64,000 nucleotides of DNA from an uncultured Lachnospiraceae bacterium (lineage in GTDB: Bacteria; Bacillota; Clostridia; Lachnospirales; Lachnospiraceae), in NCBI GenBank assembly GCA_902779355.1, contig CACZBF010000009.1, positions 54,787-118,786 on the forward strand, given 5' to 3'. Each line of letters begins with the position of its first letter. Position 1 is the first letter of the stretch. Positions 1 to 7,720 of the stretch are shown piece by piece. A model generated the notes under the pieces. It worked only from the letters and a program-made list of their open reading frames with translations. It made no database searches and had not been told where the DNA came from. The position numbers and the translations under genes are program-made.

Positions 1-2
1 CA

Positions 3-1334
3 CCCGTTTCTCTCATTGCCGCACTTGTGATGGCATTCACCATCAATCAGCATCTGGCTTCGATCTTTTTGATCACGATGCTGATCTTGGCTGGTGTCAT
101 TGTCCTGCTCTTATTTCTTGCACTGAAATATTTCAAACAGGCTTTCCCAAAATATGATGCGCTGAATGAAAGCGTGCAGGAAAATGTCAACGGGATCCGT
201 GTTGTAAAGGCGTTTGTACGTGAGCCGTATGAGGACCAGAAGTTCCGTAAGGCAAGTGACGGCATCTATAAGATCTTTATCAAAGCAGAAGGCGTTGTTG
301 CGTGGAGCAGTCCGCTTATGACAGGAGCAATCTTTGTCAGTCTGATGATCCTGTCCTGGGTAGGTGCGCATCTTGTTGTGAATCCGGCGAGCGGACTTGA
401 AACCGGAGAACTGTTCAGCCTGTTTACGTACTGTCTGACGATTCTGATGAACCTGATGATGCTTTCCATGATCTTTGTTATGGTCATGATGGCAGAGCCG
501 AGCGCACGCCGGATCAGTGAGGTGCTGACAGAGGAGACGACGATCTGCAATCCAGAGAGTCCGGTTTATGAAGTGCCGGATGGGAGTATCCATTTCAACC
601 ATGTCACATTCCGCTACGACAAGCATTCGGAAGAGCCGGTGCTTTCCGACATCAACCTTTCCATCCGGTCCGGTGAAACGATCGGCATCATCGGCGGAAC
701 GGGCAGCAGCAAGACGTCGCTTGTGAACCTAATCAGTCGGCTTTACGACGTCAGTGAAGGCGAGGTAGAAGTTGGCGGGGTCGATGTCAGAAACTACGAT
801 CTTGATACCTTGCGAAAAGAAGTCTCTGTCGTACTGCAAAAGAATGTCCTGTTTTCCGGCACGATCTTTGAAAACCTGCGCTGGGGAAATGAAAATGCGA
901 CAGACGAAGAGTGCCGTGAGGCTGCAAGGCTCGCCTGTGCCGACGAGTTTATCGAGAACTTCCCGAAGAAATATGACACCGTGATCGAACGCGGCGGCAC
1001 AAATGTTTCCGGCGGACAGAAGCAGCGGCTTTGTATCGCGCGCGCGCTCTTAAAGCATCCGAAGGTCTTGATCTTAGATGACAGCACGAGTGCCGTTGAT
1101 ACAGCCACCGATGCGAAGATTACGAAAGCCTTCGCTGAGGCGATACCGGACACGACAAAACTCATCATCGCGCAGCGCATCAGTTCCGTCATGCACGCCG
1201 ACCGGATCCTCGTGATGGATCATGGGCGCATCTCCGGCATCGGGACACACGAAGAACTGCTTGAAAACAACGACATTTATCGCGAAGTCTATGAATCTCA
1301 GACGGGTGGGCATCGCGACTTCGATAAAATTTAA
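3..1334 (+). CDS. ABC exporter half-transporter, degenerate-site subunit (5' end outside window)
   Basis: The reading frame is already open at the window edge, so this gene is 5'-truncated by the window; about 443 residues are visible. It holds the later membrane helices of a type IV ABC exporter followed by a nucleotide-binding domain. The Walker A (around 693-719) reads GGTGSSKTS, with Ser in place of the last Gly. The signature VSGGQKQR is canonical. The Walker B ends in LDD, with Asp instead of the catalytic Glu, and the switch residue is Gln (IIAQR) instead of His. This is the pattern of the degenerate subunit of heterodimeric exporters such as TM287/288 or BmrCD. The next gene, 20 nt away, supplies the canonical site. 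The substrate cannot be told. Confidence 0.9.
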   Translation, partial: PVSLIAALVMAFTINQHLASIFLITMLILAGVIVLLLFLALKYFKQAFPKYDALNESVQENVNGIRVVKAFVREPYEDQKFRKASDGIYKIFIKAEGVVAWSSPLMTGAIFVSLMILSWVGAHLVVNPASGLETGELFSLFTYCLTILMNLMMLSMIFVMVMMAEPSARRISEVLTEETTICNPESPVYEVPDGSIHFNHVTFRYDKHSEEPVLSDINLSIRSGETIGIIGGTGSSKTSLVNLISRLYDVSEGEVEVGGVDVRNYDLDTLRKEVSVVLQKNVLFSGTIFENLRWGNENATDEECREAARLACADEFIENFPKKYDTVIERGGTNVSGGQKQRLCIARALLKHPKVLILDDSTSAVDTATDAKITKAFAEAIPDTTKLIIAQRISSVMHADRILVMDHGRISGIGTHEELLENNDIYREVYESQTGGHRDFDKI

Positions 1335-1354
1335 GTACATACAGGGGTACTGAT

Positions 1355-3283
1355 ATGGCAGAAGAAAAAGTAAAAGAAATCAAAATGGGACGCAGGCATA
1401 TGGGTGGGCCAGCCCCAAAACTGGATCATCCCATGAAGACGCTCGGACGCCTTCTTTCCTATGTTTTCCGGAAATACGGTTTTGCCTTGATCATAGTCGT
1501 GATTTGTATTTTCATCTCGGTATTTGCGATGCTGCAGGCGCAGCTCTTTATCCGCACGTTGATCGATGATTACATCACGCCGCTGATCGGACAGACAAAT
1601 CCGGATTTCGGACCGCTTTCGGAGGCAATGCGGCAGGTCATGGTCATTCTTGTGGCAGGCGTTGCGGCAACCTTTGTCCAGAGCCGCACGATGATCTACG
1701 TGACGCAGGGCACGATGCGGGGACTCAGGAATGAGCTTTTTTCACATATGGAGACATTGCCGATCCGCTATTTTGATACACATGCGCACGGCGATATCAT
1801 GTCCATCTATACGAATGACATCGATACGATCCGCCAGATGATCAGCCAGAGTATCCCGACCACGATCAACAGCCTGATCACGCTCATCGGCGTTCTGATC
1901 AGTATGATCATGCTGAGCCCAGTGATGACGTTGGTTTCAGTCGGTATGATCCTTGTGATCCTCTTTGTGACAAAGCAGGTGGCAGGGAAGAGTTCGAAAT
2001 ACTTTGTGGCGCAACAGCAGGATCTTGGTGCATTAAACGGGTTCATCGAGGAAATGATGGACGGGCAGAAGGTCATTAAGGTATTCAGCCATGAGGAGCA
2101 GGCGAAGAAAGAGTTTCAGGAGCGGAATGAAAAACTCTTTCATAGCGCGTACCAGGCGAATCAGTTCGGTAATATGATCGGACCCATCAACGCGCAGCTC
2201 GGCAATGTCAGCTTCGTGGTGTGCGCAGTGGCAGGCGCAGTTGTCGCACTTTCCGGGATTGGCGGCTTCACGGTCGGCGCGCTCGCGAGCTTTTTGACCT
2301 TAAACCGCAGTTTTATGATGCCGATCAACCAGATCAGCATGCAGATCAATGCGATCGCAATGGCACTTGCAGGGAGCGATCGGATTTTCAAACTTCTCGA
2401 CGAGACGCCGGAGGTCGATCAGGGATACGTTATGCTGGTCAATGCAAAGAAGAACAGAGAGCAGCTGGTCGAGACAACGGAGCGGCATACGGGCCTTTGG
2501 GCTTGGAAACATACGCATCAGGCAACAGGTGAAACGGATTATGTGCCGCTGCAGGGCGAGGTCGTCTTTGACGACGTTGATTTCGGCTATGATCCAGAAA
2601 AGATCGTGCTGCACCATGTCACATTACATGCGAAACCGGGACAGAAGATCGCATTCGTCGGTTCTACCGGTGCCGGGAAGACAACGATCATGAATTTGAT
2701 CAATCGGTTTTATGATATACAGGACGGCAAGATCCGCTATGACGGGATTAATGTGAATAAGATCAAGAAAGCGGATCTGCGGCGGTCTCTCGGGATCGTG
2801 CTGCAGGAGACAAACCTGTTTACGGATACCGTGATGGAAAATATCCGCTTCGGAAACCTCGATGCAAGTGACGAAGAAGTCATCGCTGCCGCAAAGCTTG
2901 CCAACGCGGATACCTTTATCAGACAGCTCCCGGATGGCTATCAGACGGTCCTGACCGGAAATGGTGCGAACCTTTCCCAGGGGCAGCGGCAGCTCCTTGC
3001 GATCGCAAGAGCCGCAGTGGCTGACCCGCCGGTACTGATCCTCGATGAGGCGACCAGTTCCATCGATACTCGTACCGAAAAACAGGTACAGGAAGGAATG
3101 GACCAGCTCATGAAGGGACGTACGACTTTTGTGATCGCGCATCGCCTTTCCACGGTCAAAAACAGCAACTGCATTATGGTGCTGGAGAAGGGGCAGATCA
3201 TCGAGCGCGGGACTCATGAGGAGCTGTTGGAGCAGAAAGGAAAATACTATCAGCTCTACACGGGCAACCAGATTTCCGCATAA
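1355..3283 (+). CDS. ABC exporter half-transporter, consensus-site subunit
   Basis: A 642-residue membrane-spanning exporter subunit. Six hydrophobic helices (about residues 35-330) are followed by an ATPase domain with Walker A STGAGKTT (about 436-443), Walker B VLILDEATS (about 560-568) and the switch His in VIAHRLS (about 592). The signature is LSQGQ instead of LSGGQ. In heterodimeric exporters the degenerate site combines the poor Walker B of one partner with the altered signature of the other, and these two genes fit that exactly. Roughly 40 extra residues (about 360-400) lie between the transmembrane and ATPase domains. A GGGG-type ribosome binding site precedes the ATG. The product is probably a multidrug-type or peptide/lipid exporter; the substrate is unknown. 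Confidence 0.92.
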   Translation: MAEEKVKEIKMGRRHMGGPAPKLDHPMKTLGRLLSYVFRKYGFALIIVVICIFISVFAMLQAQLFIRTLIDDYITPLIGQTNPDFGPLSEAMRQVMVILVAGVAATFVQSRTMIYVTQGTMRGLRNELFSHMETLPIRYFDTHAHGDIMSIYTNDIDTIRQMISQSIPTTINSLITLIGVLISMIMLSPVMTLVSVGMILVILFVTKQVAGKSSKYFVAQQQDLGALNGFIEEMMDGQKVIKVFSHEEQAKKEFQERNEKLFHSAYQANQFGNMIGPINAQLGNVSFVVCAVAGAVVALSGIGGFTVGALASFLTLNRSFMMPINQISMQINAIAMALAGSDRIFKLLDETPEVDQGYVMLVNAKKNREQLVETTERHTGLWAWKHTHQATGETDYVPLQGEVVFDDVDFGYDPEKIVLHHVTLHAKPGQKIAFVGSTGAGKTTIMNLINRFYDIQDGKIRYDGINVNKIKKADLRRSLGIVLQETNLFTDTVMENIRFGNLDASDEEVIAAAKLANADTFIRQLPDGYQTVLTGNGANLSQGQRQLLAIARAAVADPPVLILDEATSSIDTRTEKQVQEGMDQLMKGRTTFVIAHRLSTVKNSNCIMVLEKGQIIERGTHEELLEQKGKYYQLYTGNQISA

Positions 3284-3299
3284 AAAGGCGAAAAATCTC

Positions 3300-3328
3300 T
3301 TGACATCGCGCTAAAAAAGCACTAAGAT
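3300..3328 (+). promoter_or_regulatory. Promoter of the rplU-prp-rpmA operon
   Basis: A perfect -35 TTGACA (3300-3305), a 17-bp spacer and a -10 TAAGAT (3323-3328). It starts 17 bp after the ABC gene stop codon, and no terminator hairpin is visible between them, so readthrough from the exporter genes is also possible. Expected transcription start is near 3335. Confidence 0.7.
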
Positions 3329-3334
3329 ATCAGA

Positions 3335-3412
3335 GTATGCCGCACAGTGAGGTAGAAGTCTGCAGATCAAGCAGCACCGAAACTGGCGAGTAATGATAAT
3401 AGGAGGTGCCAT
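3335..3412 (+). ncRNA. Candidate L21 leader (5' UTR of rplU)
   Basis: The 78-nt leader between the promoter and the rplU start is where Firmicutes carry an L21 ribosomal-protein leader. Visible pairing includes CTGC (3360-3363) with GCAG (3371-3374). GCACC (3374-3378) can also pair with GGTGC (3405-3409), which lies inside the Shine-Dalgarno AGGAGGTG (3401-3408). That pairing would hide the ribosome binding site. Assignment to the known leader family rests on position and this pairing only; a covariance-model search would settle it. Confidence 0.4.
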
Positions 3413-3724
3413 ATGTACGCAGTGATTGCAACCGGTGGAAAGCAGTACAAAGTATCGGAAGGCGATATCATTACCATTGAGAAGCTTGGCGCAGCAGAAG
3501 GAGAGAACGTGACCTTTGATCAGGTTCTTGCCGTTAATAACAATTCCAAGCTCGTAGTCGGTACGCCGACCGTAGACGGTGCGACCGTTTCCGGTTCTGT
3601 TGTCGCAGAAGGTCGGAAGAAAAAGGTCATCGTTTACAAGTACAAGAGCAAGACCGGCTATCATAAGAAGAACGGACATCGTCAGCCGTTCACACGCGTT
3701 AAGATCGAAAAGATCAACGCATAA
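3413..3724 (+). CDS. rplU: 50S ribosomal protein L21
   Basis: 103 residues, full length for bL21, beginning [14 protein letters not shown], the family's hallmark N-terminus. The basic C-terminal stretch ([16 protein letters not shown]) contacts 23S rRNA. The start has a very strong AGGAGG ribosome binding site. It is the first gene of the conserved rplU-prp-rpmA operon, with obgE following. It is likely autoregulated through its leader, as proposed for other Firmicutes; the leader pairing seen here is consistent but not proof. Confidence 0.98.
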   Translation: MYAVIATGGKQYKVSEGDIITIEKLGAAEGENVTFDQVLAVNNNSKLVVGTPTVDGATVSGSVVAEGRKKKVIVYKYKSKTGYHKKNGHRQPFTRVKIEKINA

Positions 3725-3745
3725 GAGTATCGGTAAATACGTTCT

Positions 3746-4084
3746 ATGGTGCGCGTGACAATCCTGAAAGATCAAAAGAACCGATGCAGGGGATTTGAGA
3801 CAAACGGGCATGCGGGCTATGCAGACAAAGGCGAAGACATTGTCTGTGCAGCGGTTTCGGTGCTGACCATCAATACGGTCAATTCACTGGAGCAGTTTAC
3901 GAAAGACACTTTCGTCCTCAATTCGGACGAAACAAACGGGACGATCTCGATTTGGTTTGAAAGAGAGCCCGGGGAAGCCGCAGCGCTTTTGCTTTCCTCT
4001 TATGAATTAGGAATTCAGGGGATTGCAGAGAACTATGGAACGCAGTATTTGAGTTTGGAAACGAAGGAGGTAGAAACATGCTGA
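3746..4084 (+). CDS. prp: Ribosomal-processing cysteine protease Prp
   Basis: 112 residues between rplU and rpmA, the position of Prp (YsxB) in Firmicutes. The family motif [18 protein letters not shown] is split here into [13 protein letters not shown] then C. His22 and Cys34 match the catalytic dyad known for the Staphylococcus aureus enzyme. Prp removes the N-terminal extension of L27, which is needed for ribosome assembly. The cognate substrate is the next gene, and the two overlap by 7 nt. No clear Shine-Dalgarno precedes the ATG, so translation is probably coupled to rplU, 21 nt upstream. The presence of both the dyad and the L27 leader makes the assignment firm. Confidence 0.95.
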   Translation: MVRVTILKDQKNRCRGFETNGHAGYADKGEDIVCAAVSVLTINTVNSLEQFTKDTFVLNSDETNGTISIWFEREPGEAAALLLSSYELGIQGIAENYGTQYLSLETKEVETC

Positions 4085-4362
4085 ATATGAACCTTCAGTT
4101 TTTCGCACATAAGAAGGGTGTCGGCTCGACCAAGAACGGTCGTGACTCCGAAGCAAAGCGCCTTGGTGCGAAGAGAGCGGACGGTCAGTTCGTAAAAGCA
4201 GGAAATATCCTTTATCGCCAGAGAGGAACAAAGATCCATCCGGGCGTCAATGTGGGACGTGGCGGTGATGATACGCTGTTTGCACTGGTGGATGGTGTTG
4301 TACGGTTTGAGCGTCTCGGACGTGACCGTAAGCAGGCTTCCGTTTATCCGAAGGAAGGCTAA
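4078..4362 (+). CDS. rpmA: 50S ribosomal protein L27 (with cleavable leader)
   Basis: 94 residues. The N-terminus reads MLNMNLQFF then [15 protein letters not shown]. The LQFF/A junction is the recognised Prp cleavage site, and mature L27 would begin AHKKG. The body ([28 protein letters not shown], not quoted in full) is typical bL27, whose N-terminal arm reaches the peptidyl transferase centre. The AAGGAGG ribosome binding site lies inside the end of prp, and the genes overlap by 7 nt. A rho-independent terminator follows 30 nt after the stop. Confidence 0.97.
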   Translation: MLNMNLQFFAHKKGVGSTKNGRDSEAKRLGAKRADGQFVKAGNILYRQRGTKIHPGVNVGRGGDDTLFALVDGVVRFERLGRDRKQASVYPKEG

Positions 4363-4392
4363 ATAACCGCACCACGACTATGGTTTCACGGA

Positions 4393-4420
4393 AAGGCTGT
4401 CTTGCGGGACAGCCTTTTTT
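4393..4420 (+). terminator. Terminator of the rplU-rpmA operon
   Basis: AAGGCTGTC (4393-4401), a short loop, GACAGCCTT (4408-4416): a 9-bp stem running into TTTTTT (4415-4420). The loop bases also form the -35 region of the obgE promoter. Confidence 0.88.
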
Positions 4421-4430
4421 CTTGTATAAT
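4402..4430 (+). promoter_or_regulatory. obgE promoter overlapping the upstream terminator
   Basis: A perfect -10 TATAAT (4425-4430) is 17 bp downstream of TTGCGG (4402-4407), a 3/6 match to the -35 consensus. The -35 lies in the terminator loop and descending arm, so termination and initiation signals share the same bases. Expected start is near 4437, giving a leader of about 43 nt. Confidence 0.6.
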
Positions 4431-4479
4431 GGGTGTGCTCGAAAAGTACGTTCATCATAAAGCATACATAGGATTTTTT

Positions 4480-5763
4480 ATGTTTACGGATAGTGTGACG
4501 ATTACAATCAAATCCGGGAAAGGCGGCAACGGGCATGTCAGTTTCCGACGCGAAAAATACGTGCCAAACGGCGGCCCGGACGGCGGTGATGGCGGCAAAG
4601 GCGGAGATATCATCTTTGAAGTCGATCCCGGTATGAATACATTAAATGATTTCCGTCACAAACGGAAATGGGCCGCTCAAAACGGCGAAGAAGGCGGGAA
4701 GCGCAATTGCCACGGCAAAAAGGGTGAAGACCTTGTGATCAAAGTCCCGGAGGGTACGATCATCCGTGATGAAGGAACGAATGAAGTCATCATGGATATG
4801 TCAGGCGAGCACAAGCGCGAAGTGATCCTGCCCGGCGGGAGAGGCGGCAATGGTAATCAACATTATGCGACGTCTACCATGCAGGCGCCAAAATATGCGC
4901 AGCCCGGACAGGATGCGATCGAGCTTCTTGTCAGACTGGAGCTGAAGGTGATCGCGGACGTTGGTTTGGTTGGCTTTCCGAGTGTCGGGAAATCAACGCT
5001 CCTTTCCATGGTGAGCAACGCCACGCCGAAAATTGCGGACTATCATTTTACGACATTACAGCCGATCCTCGGCGTTGTGGATCTCGGAGACGGCGAGGGA
5101 TTTGTCATGGCGGATATTCCGGGATTGATCGAAGGGGCGAAAGACGGCGTCGGACTTGGGCATGATTTTTTGCGGCACATCGAAAGGACGCGCGTTCTGA
5201 TCCATGTGGTCGATGTAGCCGGCACAGAAGGGAGAGATCCTGTCGAAGATGTCTATGCGATCCATGCGGAGTTATCGGCGTTTGAGCCGAAGCTATTGGA
5301 AAAGCCCATGGTACTTGCCGCGAATAAGACGGATGCGCTTTTACCCGAAAGTGATGCACTGGAACGTCTAAAAGAAGAATTTGAACCGCAGGGTATCAAG
5401 GTTTTCCCGATCTCCGCAGCAAAAAACGAGGGCATCAAAGAACTGCTATATGCCGTGAAGGAACGGCTTGATACTGCGGAAAATCAAAAGACCACTGTTT
5501 ACGAGAGTACGTTTGATCCGAAGCTGCGGATGTTTATCGAAGAACCATTTACAGTGACGCGTGCGGATGACGGCGCTTTTGTTGTGGAAGGTCCGAAGAT
5601 CGAGAAAATGCTCGGCTATACGAATCTGGAATCGGAAAAGGGCTTCCTTTTCTTCCAGCGGTTCATGAAAGAGCAGGGGATCATCAAGGAGCTTGAAGCG
5701 AAGGGCATGAAGGAAGGCGATACCGTGCGCTTGTACGAGTTGGAGTTTACGTATTATCCATAA
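4480..5763 (+). CDS. obgE: GTPase ObgE/CgtA
   Basis: 427 residues from the ATG at 4480. An in-frame start at 4402 exists but lies in the terminator, upstream of the obgE promoter, and would add non-homologous residues; the Obg fold begins MFTDSVTITI. Domains in order: glycine-rich Obg domain (1-158, GGPDGGDGGKGG), G domain with G1 GFPSVGKST (about 165), G3 DIPGLIEG (about 211) and G4 NKTD (about 281), then the C-terminal OCT domain (about 345-427). Obg acts in large-subunit maturation and stress control, which fits its position after the L21/L27 operon. It lacks a strong Shine-Dalgarno; only AGG is near the start. Confidence 0.97.
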   Translation: MFTDSVTITIKSGKGGNGHVSFRREKYVPNGGPDGGDGGKGGDIIFEVDPGMNTLNDFRHKRKWAAQNGEEGGKRNCHGKKGEDLVIKVPEGTIIRDEGTNEVIMDMSGEHKREVILPGGRGGNGNQHYATSTMQAPKYAQPGQDAIELLVRLELKVIADVGLVGFPSVGKSTLLSMVSNATPKIADYHFTTLQPILGVVDLGDGEGFVMADIPGLIEGAKDGVGLGHDFLRHIERTRVLIHVVDVAGTEGRDPVEDVYAIHAELSAFEPKLLEKPMVLAANKTDALLPESDALERLKEEFEPQGIKVFPISAAKNEGIKELLYAVKERLDTAENQKTTVYESTFDPKLRMFIEEPFTVTRADDGAFVVEGPKIEKMLGYTNLESEKGFLFFQRFMKEQGIIKELEAKGMKEGDTVRLYELEFTYYP

Positions 5764-5778
5764 AATAAGGAGAACACC

Positions 5779-6066
5779 TTGACCAGTAAACAACGTTCCT
5801 ATTTAAAGGGTCTCGCGATGAATATGGAACCGATCTTTCAGATCGGGAAAAGCAGCCTCACGCCGGAATTTATCCGTAGTGTGGAGGAAGCCATTGAAAA
5901 GCGCGAGCTTTTGAAAATATCTGTTCTGAAGAACTGTGCGGACGATCCGCATGAGCTTGCGGAAATGCTTTCCGAACGGACAAATTCGCAGGTTGTGCAG
6001 GTGATCGGAAAGAAGATCGTGTTGTATCGTCCGGCGAAAAAGCCGAAGATCGAGCTGCCGAAATGA
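5779..6066 (+). CDS. yhbY: CRM-domain RNA-binding protein YhbY
   Basis: 95 residues starting at TTG, supported by AAGGAGA 7 nt upstream; no better start is available. It is a single CRM (chloroplast RNA splicing and ribosome maturation) domain: MTSKQRSYLKGLAM, then the GxxG-like region and the ending GKKIVLYRPAKK. YhbY associates with pre-50S particles. It lies 15 nt after obgE and overlaps nadD by 4 nt (ATGA), so the three genes are cotranscribed and probably translationally coupled. Confidence 0.93.
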   Translation: MTSKQRSYLKGLAMNMEPIFQIGKSSLTPEFIRSVEEAIEKRELLKISVLKNCADDPHELAEMLSERTNSQVVQVIGKKIVLYRPAKKPKIELPK

Positions 6067-6704
6067 GTACATCGACACCGGAGAAAATCGGGATCCTCGG
6101 CGGTACCTTTGATCCCGTACATACTGCGCATTTGATGATCGCTGATCATGCGGCTTCAGAGCTGCAGTTGGACTGCGTATGGCTTATGCCGACCGGAAAA
6201 TCGCCGCACAAGGATGAAGAGAAGATTACCGCGATCGCACACCGTGTGAAGATGATCGAGCTTGCGATCGCCGACAATCAGCATCTTTCGCTTTCCACGT
6301 TTGAACTGGATGATCCGGAAACAAGTTATACCTATCGTACAGCAGAGCGATTGACCGAAGCATATCCGTCGACTAAATTTTACTATATTATGGGAGCCGA
6401 TTCTCTGATCCATTTTAGAGATTGGGTGCACCCGGAGATCATCAGCAGATATTTCCATCTCGTTGTGGCGGTACGGGATGATGTGGATGTTACAGGGCTT
6501 CATGCACTTGGCAGAGAGTACCATGCACTTTTCGAGACTGAAGTTACGGTGCTTTCGGTGCCGAATTTCTCGATTTCATCGACGGATATTAGGAAACGGA
6601 TCGGCGCAGGCCTTTCTGTACGCTATCTGACGCCGGATTCCGTGATTGCCTACATTCATACGCACGGACTATACCGCAAGACAGGATCGAAAGAAAAAGG
6701 ATGA
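6063..6704 (+). CDS. nadD: Nicotinate-nucleotide adenylyltransferase
   Basis: 213 residues. Converts nicotinate mononucleotide plus ATP to deamido-NAD, the penultimate step of NAD synthesis. The nucleotidyltransferase motif GGTFDPVHTAHL is at residues 13-24, and the second motif, SISSTDIRKRI, is near the C-terminus. Its length matches the family. The ATG overlaps the yhbY stop (ATGA), and yqeK follows after 12 nt. The obgE-yhbY-nadD-yqeK-rsfS order is a standard Firmicutes arrangement. Confidence 0.97.
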   Translation: MSTSTPEKIGILGGTFDPVHTAHLMIADHAASELQLDCVWLMPTGKSPHKDEEKITAIAHRVKMIELAIADNQHLSLSTFELDDPETSYTYRTAERLTEAYPSTKFYYIMGADSLIHFRDWVHPEIISRYFHLVVAVRDDVDVTGLHALGREYHALFETEVTVLSVPNFSISSTDIRKRIGAGLSVRYLTPDSVIAYIHTHGLYRKTGSKEKG

Positions 6705-6716
6705 GGAGTCATCTTT

Positions 6717-7304
6717 ATGCAGGAACAATTGAAGACTATCAAAAAAAAGGTGAAAAAAGCGCTCGATAAGGACCGTTGGGAGCATACGAAAGGTGTTGCT
6801 TATACCGCATGTTGCCTTGCAATGGCATATGCGGCAGATACGGATCAGGCTATGCTTGCAGGCTATCTCCACGATTGTGCCAAGAGTATTCCAAATGACG
6901 AGAAGTTGGCACTTTGTAAAAAGCATAAGATTGCCCTGACGGATGTGGAACAGCGAAATCCCTACCTGATCCATGCCAAACTTGGTGCATTTCTTGCAAA
7001 AAAGGAGTATGGGGTAGAAGATGAGGCGATCTGTCATGCGATTCAGGTGCATACGACCGGGGTTCCGGACATGAGCCTTCTCGATAAGATCATTTTTGTC
7101 GCAGATTATATCGAGCCTAAGCGGGATAAAGCAAGGCGTCTTCCGGAGATCCGGGAAACAGCATTTCATGATCTTGACCAGGCGCTCTTGATGGTCCTTG
7201 CTGATTCAATCTACTATTTGTCGAAAGGAACGAGAGAGATTGACCCGATGACAGAGAAGACTTACGATTATTACAAGAAAAGGATGGATACCAATGGAAC
7301 ATGA
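6717..7304 (+). CDS. yqeK: HD-domain diadenosine tetraphosphatase YqeK
   Basis: 195 residues with an HD phosphohydrolase fold: His23 (WEHTKG), the HD pair at 52-53 (YLHDCAKS), a central IHAKLGA...QVHTTG section and a later metal-ligand Asp in IIFVADYIEPKR. All expected metal ligands are present. YqeK proteins hydrolyse symmetrical Ap4A to two ADP. The ribosome binding site is GGATGAGGAG. The 3' end overlaps rsfS by 11 nt. The function is assigned from the family and the conserved nadD-yqeK-rsfS order. Confidence 0.93.
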   Translation: MQEQLKTIKKKVKKALDKDRWEHTKGVAYTACCLAMAYAADTDQAMLAGYLHDCAKSIPNDEKLALCKKHKIALTDVEQRNPYLIHAKLGAFLAKKEYGVEDEAICHAIQVHTTGVPDMSLLDKIIFVADYIEPKRDKARRLPEIRETAFHDLDQALLMVLADSIYYLSKGTREIDPMTEKTYDYYKKRMDTNGT

Positions 7305-7653
7305 TGCAAAAGAAATGGCTAAGATCGCCTATCACGCTTTGTCGGAAAAGAAGGCTGAGGATATCAGAATCCTTGATATTAGTGAGATCAGCCCGATCGC
7401 CGATTATTTTCTGATTGCATCCGGGAAAAATCAGACCCAGCTTGCTGCTTTAAAAGATGAAGTGGAAGAAAAGCTTGGCCGCGCAGGATATCCCGATTGC
7501 AGGATTGAGGGGAATACCCATTCCACATGGATTCTGATGGATTTTACGGATATCATTGTCCATCTGTTTTCAGAGGAAGACCGTTTGTTTTACGATCTGG
7601 AGCGCGTTTGGCGAGATGGGAACGTGATCGAGCCGGAGATGCTCGAGAAATAA
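7294..7653 (+). CDS. rsfS: Ribosomal silencing factor RsfS
   Basis: 119 residues, the usual size. The conserved core runs from ILDISEISPIADYFLIASG through THSTWILMDFTDIIVHLF to a YDLERVW ending. RsfS binds uL14 and blocks subunit joining under starvation. The start is inside yqeK (11-nt overlap) and uses AAAGGATGG as its ribosome binding site. It is the last gene of the obgE operon; no terminator hairpin with a U-tract is visible in the 67 bp before ddh. Confidence 0.96.
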   Translation: MEHDAKEMAKIAYHALSEKKAEDIRILDISEISPIADYFLIASGKNQTQLAALKDEVEEKLGRAGYPDCRIEGNTHSTWILMDFTDIIVHLFSEEDRLFYDLERVWRDGNVIEPEMLEK

Positions 7654-7720
7654 AGAAAGAGTTATCTGTATCAAATGTACTGATAAACATTATCATGGAG
7701 AAAGAAGAGAGGGAGAGAGT

